Source: Aegilops tauschii subsp. strangulata
Taxonomy: Eukaryota; Streptophyta; Magnoliopsida; Poales; Poaceae
NCBI RefSeq assembly: GCF_002575655.3
Contig: NC_053037.3
Location: 140,441,207-140,505,206 of the forward strand
Reading direction: 5' to 3'
DNA length: 64,000 nucleotides
Positions 21,046 through 32,373 of this stretch are shown here, in pieces. The notes under the pieces were generated by a model that had not been told where the DNA came from, made no database searches, and saw only the letters and a list, made by a program, of their open reading frames with translations. The position numbers and the translations under genes are program-made. Each line of letters begins with the position of its first letter. Position 1 is the first letter of the stretch.

Positions 21046-23845
21046 TTAGAACATTGGCCTTCTACTATTCAGGCCCCTGCCAGGACGTCGAAGAAATATC
21101 TCTCCGGCTTCCGATGATCTTTGCCTTCGGGCGGGCCTGCGGTCGCCACGTCGGTGGCCTTCATCTTTGCCCATTGTATCTTGATGCGGGCGAAGGCCAT
21201 CCGGGCACCTTCTATGCAGGCCGAACACTTCACAGCATCAATCTGAGGCAGCGCGTCGACGAGCCGCTTCACCAAACTGAAGTAGCTACTGGGAATTGGT
21301 TTGACAGGCCAAAGTCGGACTATTAGATCCTTCATGGCCAAACCGGACACCCTATGTAGCTCCATCAGCTGCTTCAGCTGGTCGTTCAGGGGCGTCGGGT
21401 GTTCCGACGCAAGAAACTACGACCAGAACAGCTTCTCGGTCGAGTTCCCCTCCTGGGCTCGGAAGAACTATGCGGCATCGATGGCACTCCTCAGAAGATC
21501 CGCAGACGCGTTTGGAGAACTCCACACTCGAGTGAGTGAAGCATATCTTTGACCTCCAAAAATACTTTGCAAAAGAAAGGCCTTACCAGCCGATATCTGC
21601 TTCGCCTGACGGATCGCTTTGCGAGCACTCCGAGACTGGACCTGCGCCTCTTTAGCCTCCTGGAGGGCTTTGGTGAGTTCAGACGATTGGGCTGAAGTCT
21701 TCTCCTCCAAATCCTCGCATTTGTTAATGGCATCCCTTCAGCTCCTGCTCGACTTCGGCCACCCGAGCTTCATGTCGGCGGCAGGCGGCCTGCTCGGTCT
21801 TCAGTTCTGCAGCCGCTTTGTCAGCGATTGCTTTGTTTGCCTCCGCCTCCTTCTTGGCCTCGGCGAGGGCGCCTTTGAGGGTCTCGACCTCGGTTGCGCC
21901 AACTATAATCAAAGCATTACATGAGTTAATCTCTGAAATACATATCACTTCTGATATACAACTAAGCTTTTAAACACTATACGCATACCTTGTGTCTCGT
22001 CAAACCTTTTGTTAACACGGTCGATCTCTTCATCGGCCAACTAAAGCTTCCGATTGAGTTCAAAAACTTCCGTGGCCTGGGCGGTCGCCGCCGGCAGGGA
22101 AGCCTGTTAAAATAACAAGACAGTACGTTAATTCTCCCGAATAGTATGTGGATCCTCTGTCCGGTTTCTTTCAAACCGGACAGTCCGCTCTTATGAAAAG
22201 CTTTTTGAAACATTACGTCGCATACCTCAAAGCATGTCAGTAGGCTGTCGAAGGCTTCGTTCAGTCCGCTCTTAGCAGACTGAACCTTCTCCACTACCGC
22301 ACCCATCAGGGTGCGGTGCTCCTCCATGATGGAAGCATGTTGCAGTGGTTCTGCTAGAGCGTTTGGCGCCTCCAGATTAGTGGAGGTCGCCGATGGAGCT
22401 GATGCTCCTCCCCCCTCTTTCAAAGGGGGTTGCCCACCTGATCCCGGAGGCGCGTTGGTCTCCGGAATGGTGTCCGGCTGGGCCCCAGATTGTTGGGGGT
22501 CCCCACCGTCAGTTGTCATAGGGGTCGCCTCCCCTATGTCTTCGGCGACTGAGGTATTAACCTCGGGCGCCTTCTCGACAGCCTCGCCCGCCCCTCCTCG
22601 GCTAGGAAAGGTCCTCCGGTATAGCACCTCGGTGTCATCCATGGTGACAGGCAAGGGGGCTCATGGCGGCGTCTCGCTCTCTGCCATCTCGGGTGGCAGA
22701 GAGCTCCCCTCCATAATGGAGTGTTCGAAAGCTCATGTGAGGGCTAAAAGGCACACGACAAAATGGCTTATATAATGGAAATAGGAAAACGAAAGATAAA
22801 CTGGTAATTTTCTGAATACTTACGATTCGGCCAGGGGCTTCACCCTTGGAGGCTTCTTGCGGACTAGTCCGAACTGTCCTGGAGGATCACTTTCCCCCTC
22901 TTGGGCGCCTCCCCTCCGGGTCTTCGGAGTTCGTCCTCTTATTCTTCCTGCCCTTGCGGAGGGAGTCGCTTTCCACCTCCTCCTCCTCCTCATCCTCATC
23001 TCCCTCGTGGGAGGAGAGGGCTTCGGTTTCTCCGGACACTGCGTCCGAAGGACCTTTGTGGCGGGGGCCGCCCTTGGCCTCCTTGCCCTTCTTCTTGGCC
23101 TTCTTCTCTGGGGCCTGATATGGCGCTGGAACCAGCATCTCTGTTAGCTGGCGGGTGGCGGGTTCTTAGGTAGCGGTTCCCGACAGTTGATCCGCTCCGC
23201 CTTCGCCGTCCAGCGTTGTATGGAAAACAGGTATTATGAACTTTGTTATATCCGGAGTATTAAAACCGGATGAGTCTTCGAACGGATTATGCTCACCGAT
23301 GAGGCCGGATTCTTGATGTCAAGTCTGATGTCCTCGGTCTTCTGCGGCCAGTTTTTCTGGGCCTTGAAGAGCTGCTTCCATATCTCTTCGTGCGTAGTGC
23401 CAAAGAAGTGCCTCAAGGTCCGGGGCCTCTCCGATTGAACTCCCACATGGGGGAGGCCCGGAGTAGGCAGGGAAGGGTGCGGCGGACGAGCATCACCTGA
23501 ATCATGTTTGTGAGACCGATGTTTTTTCCTAGCATGCTGGTGATGCGTTTATGCAGCATCTGCACTTCCGTCTTAGACCCCCAATCAAGGCCCTTGGCGG
23601 TCCACAAGGTGAGTCTCATGGGGGGACCGGATCTGAAATCAGGTGGGCCGCCCAGTTGGTTCACGGGGTTCGGTGATATAGAACCACTCCTATTGCCACA
23701 CCTTGACAGTCTCGACGAAAGCGCCTTTGGGCCAGACGGCGTTCGGGAGCTTTCTTACCATAGGACCGCCGCAGTCCGCATGCTAACCGTCGACCACCTT
23801 CGGCTTCAGATTGAAGACCTTGAGCCATAGGCCGAAGTGTGGGGG
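21046..23845 (-). pseudogene. Antisense ORF of TatA, N-terminus cut off by GypD
   Basis: Homologous to 15495-18396 piece by piece: GPPMRLTLWTAKGLDWG (about 23600), FFGTTHEEIWKQLFKAQ (23400), PEKKAKKKGKEAKGG with an acidic run (23100-22890), a 225-residue open piece 22654-21977 with EEHRTLMGAVVEKVQS, coiled coil LAEAKKEAEANKAIADKAA (21870) and ELHRVSGLAMKDLIVRLWP (21360). The piece with the PF04195 motif is missing because GypD inserted at 23846. Frames are interrupted by introns and by small lesions. Confidence 0.72.
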
Positions 23846-24106
23846 TGATACATCTCCAACATATCTATACTTTTTGATTGTTCCATGCTGTTATATTATC
23901 AATCTTGGATGTTTTATAATCATTTTATATCATTTTTTGGTACTAACCTATTGACATAGTGCCAAGTGCCAGTTGCTGTTTTCTGCATGTTTTTTACATC
24001 GCAGAAAATCAATACCAAACGGAGTCCAAATGCAACGAAACTTCACAGAGATTTTTTATGGACCAGAAGACACCCAATGGGCCAAGGCAGCGCCTGGGGG
24101 TGCTCC
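23846..24106 (+). mobile_element. GypD, LTR fragment of a TGATAC-type Gypsy
   Basis: Starts TGATACATCTCCAAC, the typical start of an abundant Triticeae Gypsy LTR; the same start is seen in GypH on the minus strand at 46552. It inserted into the TatA antisense ORF. After 261 bases it is interrupted by CopE and continues for ten bases at 43047-43056, where GypG interrupts it again. Only this LTR start is in the window. Confidence 0.75.
24102..24106. repeat. Target site duplication GCTCC of CopE, left copy
   Basis: GCTCC before the LTR and GCTCT at 43042-43046 after the truncated right LTR, one base different. Confidence 0.8.
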
Positions 24107-25832
24107 TGAAGGAAATATGCCCTAGAGGCAATAATAAAGTTGTTATTCATATTTCCTTATATCATGATAAATGTTTACTATTCATGCTAGAATTGTATTA
24201 ACCGGAAACTTAGTACATATGTGAATACTTACACAAACAGAGTGTCACTAGTATGCCTCTACTTGACTAGCTCGTTGAATCAAAGATGGTTAAGTTTCCT
24301 AGCCGTAGACATGCATTGTCATTTGATTAACGGGATCACATCATTAGAGAATGATGTGATTGACTTGACCCATTCCGTTAGCTTAGCACTTGATCGTTTA
24401 GTATGTTGCTATTGCTTTCTTCATGACTTATACATGTTCCTATGACTATGAGATTATGCAACTCACGTATACCGGAGAAACACTTTGTGTGCTACCAAAC
24501 GTCACAACGTAACTGGGTGATTATAAAGGTGCTCTACAGGTGTCTCCGATGGTACTTGTTGAGTTGGCATAGATCGAGATTAGGATTTGTCACTCCGATG
24601 GTCGGAGAGGTATCTCTGGGCCCTCTCGGTAATGCACATCACTATAAGCCTTGCAAGCAATGTGACTAATGAGTTAGTTGCGGGATAATGCATTAAGGAA
24701 CGAGTAAAGAGACTTGCCGGTAACGAGATTGAACTAGGTATTGAGATACCGACGATCGAATCTTGGGCAAGTAACATACCGATGACAAAGGGAACAACGT
24801 ATGTTGTTATGCGGTTTGACCGATAAAGATCTTCATAGAATATGTGGGAGCCAATATGAGCATCCAGGTTCCGCTATTGGTTATTGACCGGAGACGTGTC
24901 TCGGTCATGTCTACATAGTTCTCGAACCCGTAGGGTCCGCACGCTTAACGTCCGGTGACGATCGGTATTATGAGTTTATGTGATTTGATGCACCGATGGT
25001 AGTTCGGATTCCCGGATATGATCACGGACATGAAGAGGAGTCTCGAAATGGTCGAGACATAAAGATCAATATATTGGATGGCTATGTTTGGACATAGGAA
25101 TGGTTCCAGGTGAGTTCGGGCATTTACCGGAGTACCGGGAGGTTACCGGAACCCCCCGAGGAGTGTATGGGCCTTATTGGGCCTTAGTGGGAGAGAGGGG
25201 GAGGAGGCCTAGGAGGGGGCGCGCCCCCCAAGCCCGATCCGAATTGGGAAGGGCCCGGCCCCCCTTTCCTTCCTCCCTCTCTCCTCCTTCCTTCCTCTCC
25301 TACTCCTACTTGGAAGGGGGGAATCCTACTCCCGGTAGGAGTAGGACTTCCCTAGGGCGCGCCATAGAGAGGGCCAGCCCTCCCCCTCCTCCACTCCTTT
25401 ATATACGGGGAGGGGGGCACCCCATGAACACACAAGTTGATCATTGATCTCTTAGCCGTGTGTGGCGCCCCCCTCCACCATAATCCACCTCGGTCATATA
25501 GTTGCAGTGCTTAGGCGAAGGCCTGCGCCGGTAGCTTCATCATCACCATCATCACGTCGTCGTGCTGACGAAGCTCTCCCTCGACACTCAGCTGGATCGA
25601 GAGTTCGTGGGACGTCACCGAGCTGAACGTGTGCACATCGCGGAGGTATCGTACTTTCGGTACTAGGATTAGTCGGATCGTGAAGACGTACAACTACATC
25701 AACCGCATTGTCATAACGCTTCCACTTACGGTCTACGAGGGTACGTGGACAACACTCTCCCGCTCGTTGCTATGCATCACCATGATCTTGCGTGTGCGTA
25801 GGAAATTTTCGAAATTACTGCGTTCCCCAACA
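24107..25832 (+). repeat. CopE left LTR
   Basis: 1726 bp, TGAAGGAAATATG to GTTCCCCAACA. A TATATA box lies at 25399-25404 within CCTTTATATACGGGG, as in BARE1 promoters. Open frames inside it are chance frames. Confidence 0.94.
25399..25404 (+). promoter_or_regulatory. TATA box of CopE LTR
   Basis: TTTATATACGGGGAGG in the last quarter of the LTR, the position of the known BARE1 promoter. Evidence is position and sequence only. Confidence 0.6.
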
Positions 25833-25833
25833 G

Positions 25834-25847
25834 TGGCATCCGAGCCA
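25834..25847 (+). other. Primer binding site of CopE
   Basis: TGGCATCCGAGCCA, one base after the LTR, is close to the initiator-Met tRNA complement TGGTATCAGAGCCA used by Copia elements. Confidence 0.85.
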
Positions 25848-27052
25848 GGTTTATGCGTAGATGTTATATGCACGAGTAGAACACAAGTGAGTTGTGGGCG
25901 ATAACAGTCATACTGTTTACCAGCATGTCATACTTTGATTCGGCGGTATTGCTGGATGAAGCGGCCCGGACTGACATTACGCGTACGCTTACGCGAGACT
26001 GGTTCTACCGACGTGCTTCGCACACAGGTGGCTGGCGAGTGTCAGTTTCTCCAACTTTAGTTGCATCGAGTGTGGCTACGCCTGGTCCTTGTTGAAGGTT
26101 AAAACAACTCATACTTGACGAAAAATCGTTGTGGTTTTGATGCATAGGTAAGAACGGTTCTTGCTCAGCCTGTAGCAGCCACGTAAAACTTGCAACAACA
26201 AAGTAGAGGACGTCTAACTTGTTTTTGCAGGGCATGTTGTGATGTGATAGGTCAAGACATGATGCTAAATTTTATTGTATGAGATGATCATGTTTTGTAG
26301 CAGAGTTATCGGCAACTGGTAGGAGCCATATGGTTGTCGCTTTATTGTATGAAATGCAACTACCATGTAATTGCTTTACTTTATCACTAAGTGGTAGCGA
26401 TAGTCGTAGAAGCAATAGTTGGCGAGACGACAACGATGCTACGATGGAGATCAAGGTGTCGCGCCGGTGACGATGGTGATCATGACGGTGCTTTGGAGAT
26501 GGAGATCAAAGGCACAAGACCATGATGGCCATATCATATCACTTATATTTGATTGCATGTGATGTTTATACTTTATGCATCTTATTTTGCTTAGTTCGGC
26601 GGTAGCATTATAAGATGATCTCTCACTAAATTTCAAGGTACAAGTGTTCTCCCTGAGTATGCGCCGTTGCCGAGACACCATGTGATAATCGGGTGTGATA
26701 AGCTCTACGTTCACATACAATGGGTGCAAGCCAGTTTTGCACACGCAGAATACACGGGTTAAACTTGACGACCCTAGCATATGCAGATATGGCCTTGGAA
26801 CACTGAGACCGAAAGGTCGAGCGTGAATCATATAGTAGATATGATCAACATAGTGATGTTCACCATTGAAAACTGCTCCATCTCACGTGATGATCGGACA
26901 TGGTTTAGTTGATTTGGATCACGTGATCACTTAGATGATTAGAGGGATGCCTATCTAAGTGGGAGTTCTTAAGTAATTTGATTAATTGAACTTTAATTTA
27001 TCATGAACTTAGTACATGATAGTATTTTGCATGTCTATGTTGTTTTAGATAG
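25848..27052 (+). other. CopE untranslated leader
   Basis: 1.2 kb between primer site and gag with no long open frame. The length is typical of BARE1-group elements, whose leader carries packaging and dimerisation signals. I see no distinct hairpin that I could support. Confidence 0.75.
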
Positions 27053-27871
27053 ATGGCCCGTGCTGTTGTTCCGTTGAATTTTAATGCGTTCCTAGAGAAA
27101 GCTAAGTTGAAAGATGATGGTAGCAACCACACGGACTGGGTCCGTAACTTGAGGATTATCCTCATTGCTGCACAGAAGAATTACGTCCTGGAAGCACCGC
27201 TAGGTGCCAAACCCGCTGCAGGAGCAACGCCAGATGTTATGAACGTCTGGCAGAGCAAAGCTGATGACTACTCGATAGTTCAGTGTGCCATGCTTTACGG
27301 CTTAGAACCGGTACTTCAACGACATTTTGAACGTCATGGAGCATATGAGATGTTCCAAGAGTTGAAGTTAATATTTCAAGCAAATGCCCGGATTGAGAGA
27401 TATGAAGTCTCCAATAAGTTCTACAGCTGCAAGATGGAGGAGAATAGTTCTGTCAGTGAACATATACTCAAAATGTCTGGGTATAACAATCACTTGATTC
27501 AACTGGGAGTTAATCTTCCTGATGATAGTGTCATTGACAGAATTCTTCAATCACTGCCACCAAGCTACAAGAGCTTCGTGATGAACTATAATATGCGAGG
27601 GATGGATAAGACAATTCCCGAGCTCTTCGCGATGCTAAAGGTTGCGGAGGTAGAAATCAAGAAAGAGCATCAAGTGTTGATGGTCAACAAGACCACCAGT
27701 TTCAAGAAAAAGGGTAAAGGGAAGAAGGGGAACTTCAAGAAGAACGGCAAGCAAGTTGTTGCTCAAGTGAAGAAGCCCAAGTCTGGACCTAAGCCTGAGA
27801 CTGAGTGCTTCTACTCCAAAGGGACTGGTCACTGGAAGCGGAACTGCCCCAAGTATTTGGAGGATAAGTAG
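27053..27871 (+). CDS. CopE gag (Copia capsid and nucleocapsid)
   Basis: An intact 272-residue frame starting MARAVVPLNFNAF. Residues about 15-200 are the Copia gag fold (UBN2 type: HTDWVRNLRIILIAAQKNY, DYSIVQCAMLYGLEP, ILQSLPPSYKSFVMNY). A lysine-rich stretch is at 220-245, with a CCHC knuckle at 252-265. The second Cys of the knuckle is replaced by Ser (C252, S255, H260, C265), so RNA binding by this copy is doubtful. The frame stops at 27869; in the family gag and pol are one frame, so the stop is a lesion or marks the decay of this copy. Confidence 0.9.
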   Translation: MARAVVPLNFNAFLEKAKLKDDGSNHTDWVRNLRIILIAAQKNYVLEAPLGAKPAAGATPDVMNVWQSKADDYSIVQCAMLYGLEPVLQRHFERHGAYEMFQELKLIFQANARIERYEVSNKFYSCKMEENSSVSEHILKMSGYNNHLIQLGVNLPDDSVIDRILQSLPPSYKSFVMNYNMRGMDKTIPELFAMLKVAEVEIKKEHQVLMVNKTTSFKKKGKGKKGNFKKNGKQVVAQVKKPKSGPKPETECFYSKGTGHWKRNCPKYLEDK

Positions 27872-28310
27872 GATGGCAAGGTGAACAAAGGTATATGTGA
27901 TATACATGTTATTGATCTGTACCTTACTAATGTCGCAGTAGCACTTGGGTATTTGATACTGGTTTTGTTGCTAATATTTGCAACTCAAAACAGGGACTAC
28001 GGATTAAGCGAAGATTGGCTAAGGACGAGGTGATGATGCGGGTGGGAAATGGTTCCAAAGTCGATGTGATCGCCGTCGGCACGCTACCTCTACATCTACT
28101 TTCGAGATTAGTTTTAGACCTGAATAATTGTTATTTGGTGCCAGCGTTGAGCATGAACGTTGTATCTGGATCTTGTTTGATGCGAGACGGTTATTCATTT
28201 AAATCATAGAGTAATGGTTGTTCTATTTATATGAGTAATATCTTTTATGGTCATGCACCCTTGAAGAGTGGTCTATTTTTGTTGAATCTCGATAGTAGTG
28301 ACACATATTC
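27872..28310 (+). pseudogene. CopE pol, first part (protease to pre-integrase)
   Basis: Degenerate continuation of gag: protease active site TWVFDTG can be read at about 27944-27965 in the right frame. Then MRVGNGSKVDVIAVGTLPLH follows from 28033 and a premature TAG at 28207. The piece MSNIFYGHAPLKSGLFLLN leads up to the ChrF insertion at 28310. Small lesions and stops make it untranslatable. Confidence 0.85.
28306..28310. repeat. Target site duplication TATTC of ChrF, left copy
   Basis: TATTC at 28306-28310 and 42419-42423, exact, directly outside both ChrF LTR ends. Confidence 0.95.
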
Positions 28311-31300
28311 TGTCAGGACCCCGATTCCAAGTCACACCGATCTAGCCTATAACACCTCATATCACATTGCGGCCTCACGCACGGTACTCCCACGGGTGTC
28401 GCCTTACCATGGCCCGGGACCGTTTGCGCCTTTTGGCTCACGTATATGACAATGTCGCTAGCATCCATATGACAGAGAACCCGGGCCGACATGGCTAGTC
28501 GTGAACCCAAAGCGGCACTAACGTATGGGGATAGGCATACATGAGTCAGCATCGAACGTGTCAGTCAGCAGCGTGTGAATCCGGGCTGTACCACTGGGCT
28601 AACAGGACTCCGGGAACCCGGGCTGTAGCAGGCTAGGCAGGACTCCGGATGTCACCGCGTGACATTTCCCCGAAGGGACAGACACTGGAACGATATGACT
28701 CACATGCCGGCCAGTCAAGTGTCCAGAGCAGTAGTGCTGGGCTAGCAGGACTCCGGTGAACCGGGCTGTAGCGGACTACTATGGCTCAAAGAGGCACTAG
28801 ACTACATTTCCCCATAAGAGAGACTGCCAAGGATAAACAACTAGATTGTCGGATCCCACACATACCAAGCATTTCAAACATACACACAATATGCTCGATA
28901 TGTGCAAATACAACATGGCATCACAACAAAACTCTACAACTCAAGTACTTTATTTAAAGGGCTCCGGAGAGCCTTACATAACTTGTTCATACAGATAGGG
29001 GTCACATGACCCGACACTCAAGTCATACAATCATACAAGCACATGCGGAAGCAAACTGTCTGGGTACAGACACTAGAAAGAAAGAAGGCTTGACGAAGCC
29101 TGTCTATCTACGTAGGCCCTTCACAAGCCTAGATCACCACCTGGGTGGCGCGTCACTCGTCGTCGTCGAGTTCTACATAGAACCCGTCAGAAGGGGCGGT
29201 GTTGTCGTCTGAAAACAGTAATTTAAGCAACATGAGTACAAAGGTACTCAGCAAGTCTTACAACAGATCCTACTATACATGTTCATTCTCAAGAAGGTAG
29301 TGGGGTTATTGCAGTAAGCCAGCTTTGACTCTTGGCTAAGCTATCCTACGATGCACCACTTGTGAAATAGTTTACGCACACGAGTCCACTAATCACCATC
29401 TCAATACTCCACCGTGGATCCTCCCTCGTCATCCCACGAGAGGGCCATCCGCGGTACTCACACTTATCTTGAGGCTTTTAGTAGTATCCATTTACTTGTC
29501 TATGAACTGCATAAGCGACCAAGTAGTCCTTTACCGCGGACGCGGCTATTCGAATAGTTTTATACCCTGCAGGGGTGTACTTCGTCACACACGCTCTCAC
29601 CACTTATCGTCGCTACACGACGTGTACTCGGCAACCTTCAAGCGGAAGCCCAACGCGGGTGTCGGCCACAGCCTACCTAAACACTCGAGTCTCTAGTCCA
29701 GGTTTATCGCCTATTCAGGTTCCATCCGCAGGGAGTCCGGCCGAGGTTTCCACATACGGCCCCGAACGATGTGTGCAGGGTTCCCGGTCACCAAACGGGC
29801 GACTCGGTACACCGGGCCACGAGCCTACCGCATCACAGCCCACCCCTTGGTCAGCGCTGTCCACGGCCTCCAGCTTACTACAAACACCAGAAACTACGTG
29901 CAACTCCTGGACAGAGGGCAAGGGTGATTAAGAAGCCGAGGGGGTCCATTGGTTTCGGGCCCAATGTGTGGTAGTAGCTGAATCTTAAATCACGCATACA
30001 GATCTCAGTTCTTAGGGACGGTCTCAATGAAACAACCCACCATGTACTCCTACATGGCCTCCCATCGATACCTTTACCAAATCGTATTCAACACTTCACT
30101 CTCATTACCGACACACACACTTTCACTCTAGTTCATCACCCTGATGAGCCAGACCTGACACAACTCTAAGCGTAGCAAGCATAGCATTGTAGGAACACAA
30201 CATGGCTCAATCAACTCCTACACATGCTAGTGGGTTTCATCTAGTTACTGTGGCAATGACAGGTCATGCAAAGGAAAGTGGGTTCAACTACCGCAACACA
30301 CACAGCAGTTTGAATCGCGTTGTCTTAATGCAGTAAACGAGAGCAGAAGCGAGAAGATGGGTTTGTATCGAAATGATCAATGGGTTGCTTGCCTGACGGA
30401 GTGGTGGTGGGATACTGCCCTTCGGTTGGATACTCGTGAATATCCTCGGAGGCAGGACCTACCACAATGAACACATCAAAGCACAATCAACACCAAGCAA
30501 GTGCAACAATATGATGCATGCATGAGACATGGCAAAATGGATGTATTGGGCTAATGCAACTAAGACCAGATGGGTTTGGACTAATTTGAATCAAAGATTC
30601 AAATTCCAAGTTCATAAATGGCCCATATTAGTGCTTTACCTTGTTCTGTATAAAACAGCAGGTTAACTTGCTTAATCATGCATGAAACCAGTACAGATGG
30701 ATAGAATGGATTTTTCTGATCATTTTTCATATATAAATCTTTTCATTCTGAGCTATAGATTATTTTCTATGATTTTTTGAAGTTTGTGATAATTTCTGGA
30801 ATTTCCAATATAAGAATAATTCCAGTAAATGCTTTACTGCGTCAGCCTGACGTCAGTGTGACGTCAGCAGGTCAACGGGGTCGTCCAGGTCAAACCTAAC
30901 CTGTGGGTCCCCTGTGTCAGTGTCACTGTTAGGTAATTAGTTAATTAGGATTAGTTTTAATCTCTAACTTAGATTAATCATCAGGCGGGCCCCACTTGTC
31001 AGTGACCCTGGGGGGTCAACCTGTGGTCAAACCACGTTGACTCGCCGGCGTTTAGCCGCCGGCGACGTCCAGACGCGGCGGTGGAGTGCGGGATCCCCCC
31101 TCCGGCGACCAAAAGGACGGCGGAGAGTACCTACGTGTAGCTGGGGGCGAGCCGCGTCGACTGGTGGTGGTAGTGGAGCTCGGGGTCGCCGGAATCGACG
31201 CCGGCGACGAGCCGGGCGGCTGCCGGGGTACGGGCGTGGTTGAAACCGTAGCTAGAGAGCATGGCGAGGAACGTGCGAGGGTGCTACGGGTTCCTGGCGT

Positions 31301-32373
31301 TGCGGTGAAGCTAATGGCTACGGTGGTGCGGCCGTCGGATGGCCGGAGCCTCGTCGGCGACGAGCTCGTGCGGCGGCGCGTACGGGTGAGCTTCGTGCGG
31401 TAGCTACAGAACTCGAGGGAGAGAGAGGAGAGGATGGGAAGGTGGCCACGCTCACGGCGGTTGCGACGGAGCAGGCGGCAAGGTCGGAGGCGAGCTGTTG
31501 CAGTGGCGACAGCGGAGGGGATCTCCGACGGTGAGCGGCGAAGGCGAGGTCGTGACGGAGCTTCGGGGCAACCGGGCGCTCGGGGCTCGGCTTGCTCGAA
31601 GGAGTGGGCGACGGCGGTGCTGTAGGACACGGTGGAGTGGCGCGAGGTCGACGGTGGGCGCGGTTACTCCTGTGAGGTGTCTGCGGCGGCGTCGGCCATG
31701 GTGGGGAGAAGGCGAGGGAGAGGCGATGGGGGAGAATGACGGTGTCCAGAGGCTCGGGGCGCGTCGAGGAAGGTCGGCCAGTGCATCCGCGGTGAGGGCG
31801 GCAATCAGCTGGCGCCGTGGCGAGCTCACGCTCGCCGGCGTCACCTCTCTGCCTGCTCTGGCGAGAGCAGGCAGCTGACTGGCGCGGGCCAACACAGTGC
31901 TGGGCCGCCAGGTGGGCTGCCAGGTGAGTTTCTCTGCCTTCTGTTTCTTTATCTTTTTATTTATTTCTGTTCTGTGTTTTGAAATAGTAAAAATACTATT
32001 TCATTTAGAAAAACCCTGAAAATATTCTGAGGCACCTTTGAAATTATTCTCAACAGCCTAAAAATACCTTCAAGACTATTTGGGCATTTGAAAATATTTA
32101 TAGCATTTAAAATGCCCAAATGCAAATACTTATGGCTTGTGCAAAAATCCAAAATGGCCTCCAAAAATATGAAACCATTTTTGGCAGAGGTTTTAGCCAA
32201 GACCAAAGGTGGTGAACATTTATGGAGGGCATTTCAGGTTCATTGAAAAGAATTTTAGTAAACCCTAGTTGTTCCAGGGGGGTGCTGGGGGTTTCTGGCA
32301 TCCCCATTTCAGGTTTCTGTGAAATGTAGACATGATGCAACACTCTAATGCATGAACTAGCTAGGATGTGACA
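28311..32373 (-). repeat. ChrF 3' LTR
   Basis: 4063 bp, minus strand TGTCACATCCTAGC to GGGGTCCTGACA. It differs from the 5' LTR by a few point changes, small repeat-number changes and a 37-bp unit (28591-28627) present only here. The GC-rich stretch 31000-31930 holds open frames on both strands that I do not regard as genes. Confidence 0.94.
28560..28800. repeat. Short imperfect tandem repeats in ChrF LTR
   Basis: Units built from CCGGGCTGTA and AGGACTCCGG alternate here (28581, 28606-28627, 28730-28770). The 5' LTR copy (38650-38810) lacks one 37-bp unit, consistent with slippage or unequal exchange between the flanking CCGGGCTGTA copies. Confidence 0.7.

Larger units (their letters stand above)
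19405..23845 (+). mobile_element. TatA, right part
   Basis: TatA resumes in the protease directly after the TatB target duplication, continues through the conserved spacer and the antisense ORF, and is cut at 23846 by GypD. Its remaining antisense N-terminus and 3' LTR must lie to the right of the window. Confidence 0.88.

Noticed and set aside
25088..25447. Frame of 119 residues in the CopE LTR
   Set aside because: Lies within the promoter half of an LTR, low-complexity Pro/Arg/Ser, and no homologous protein recognised.
29575..29931. Frames of 118 and 68 residues repeated in both ChrF LTRs (also 39614-39970)
   Set aside because: Present twice only because LTRs are duplicated; antisense to the element, no domain, no start context.
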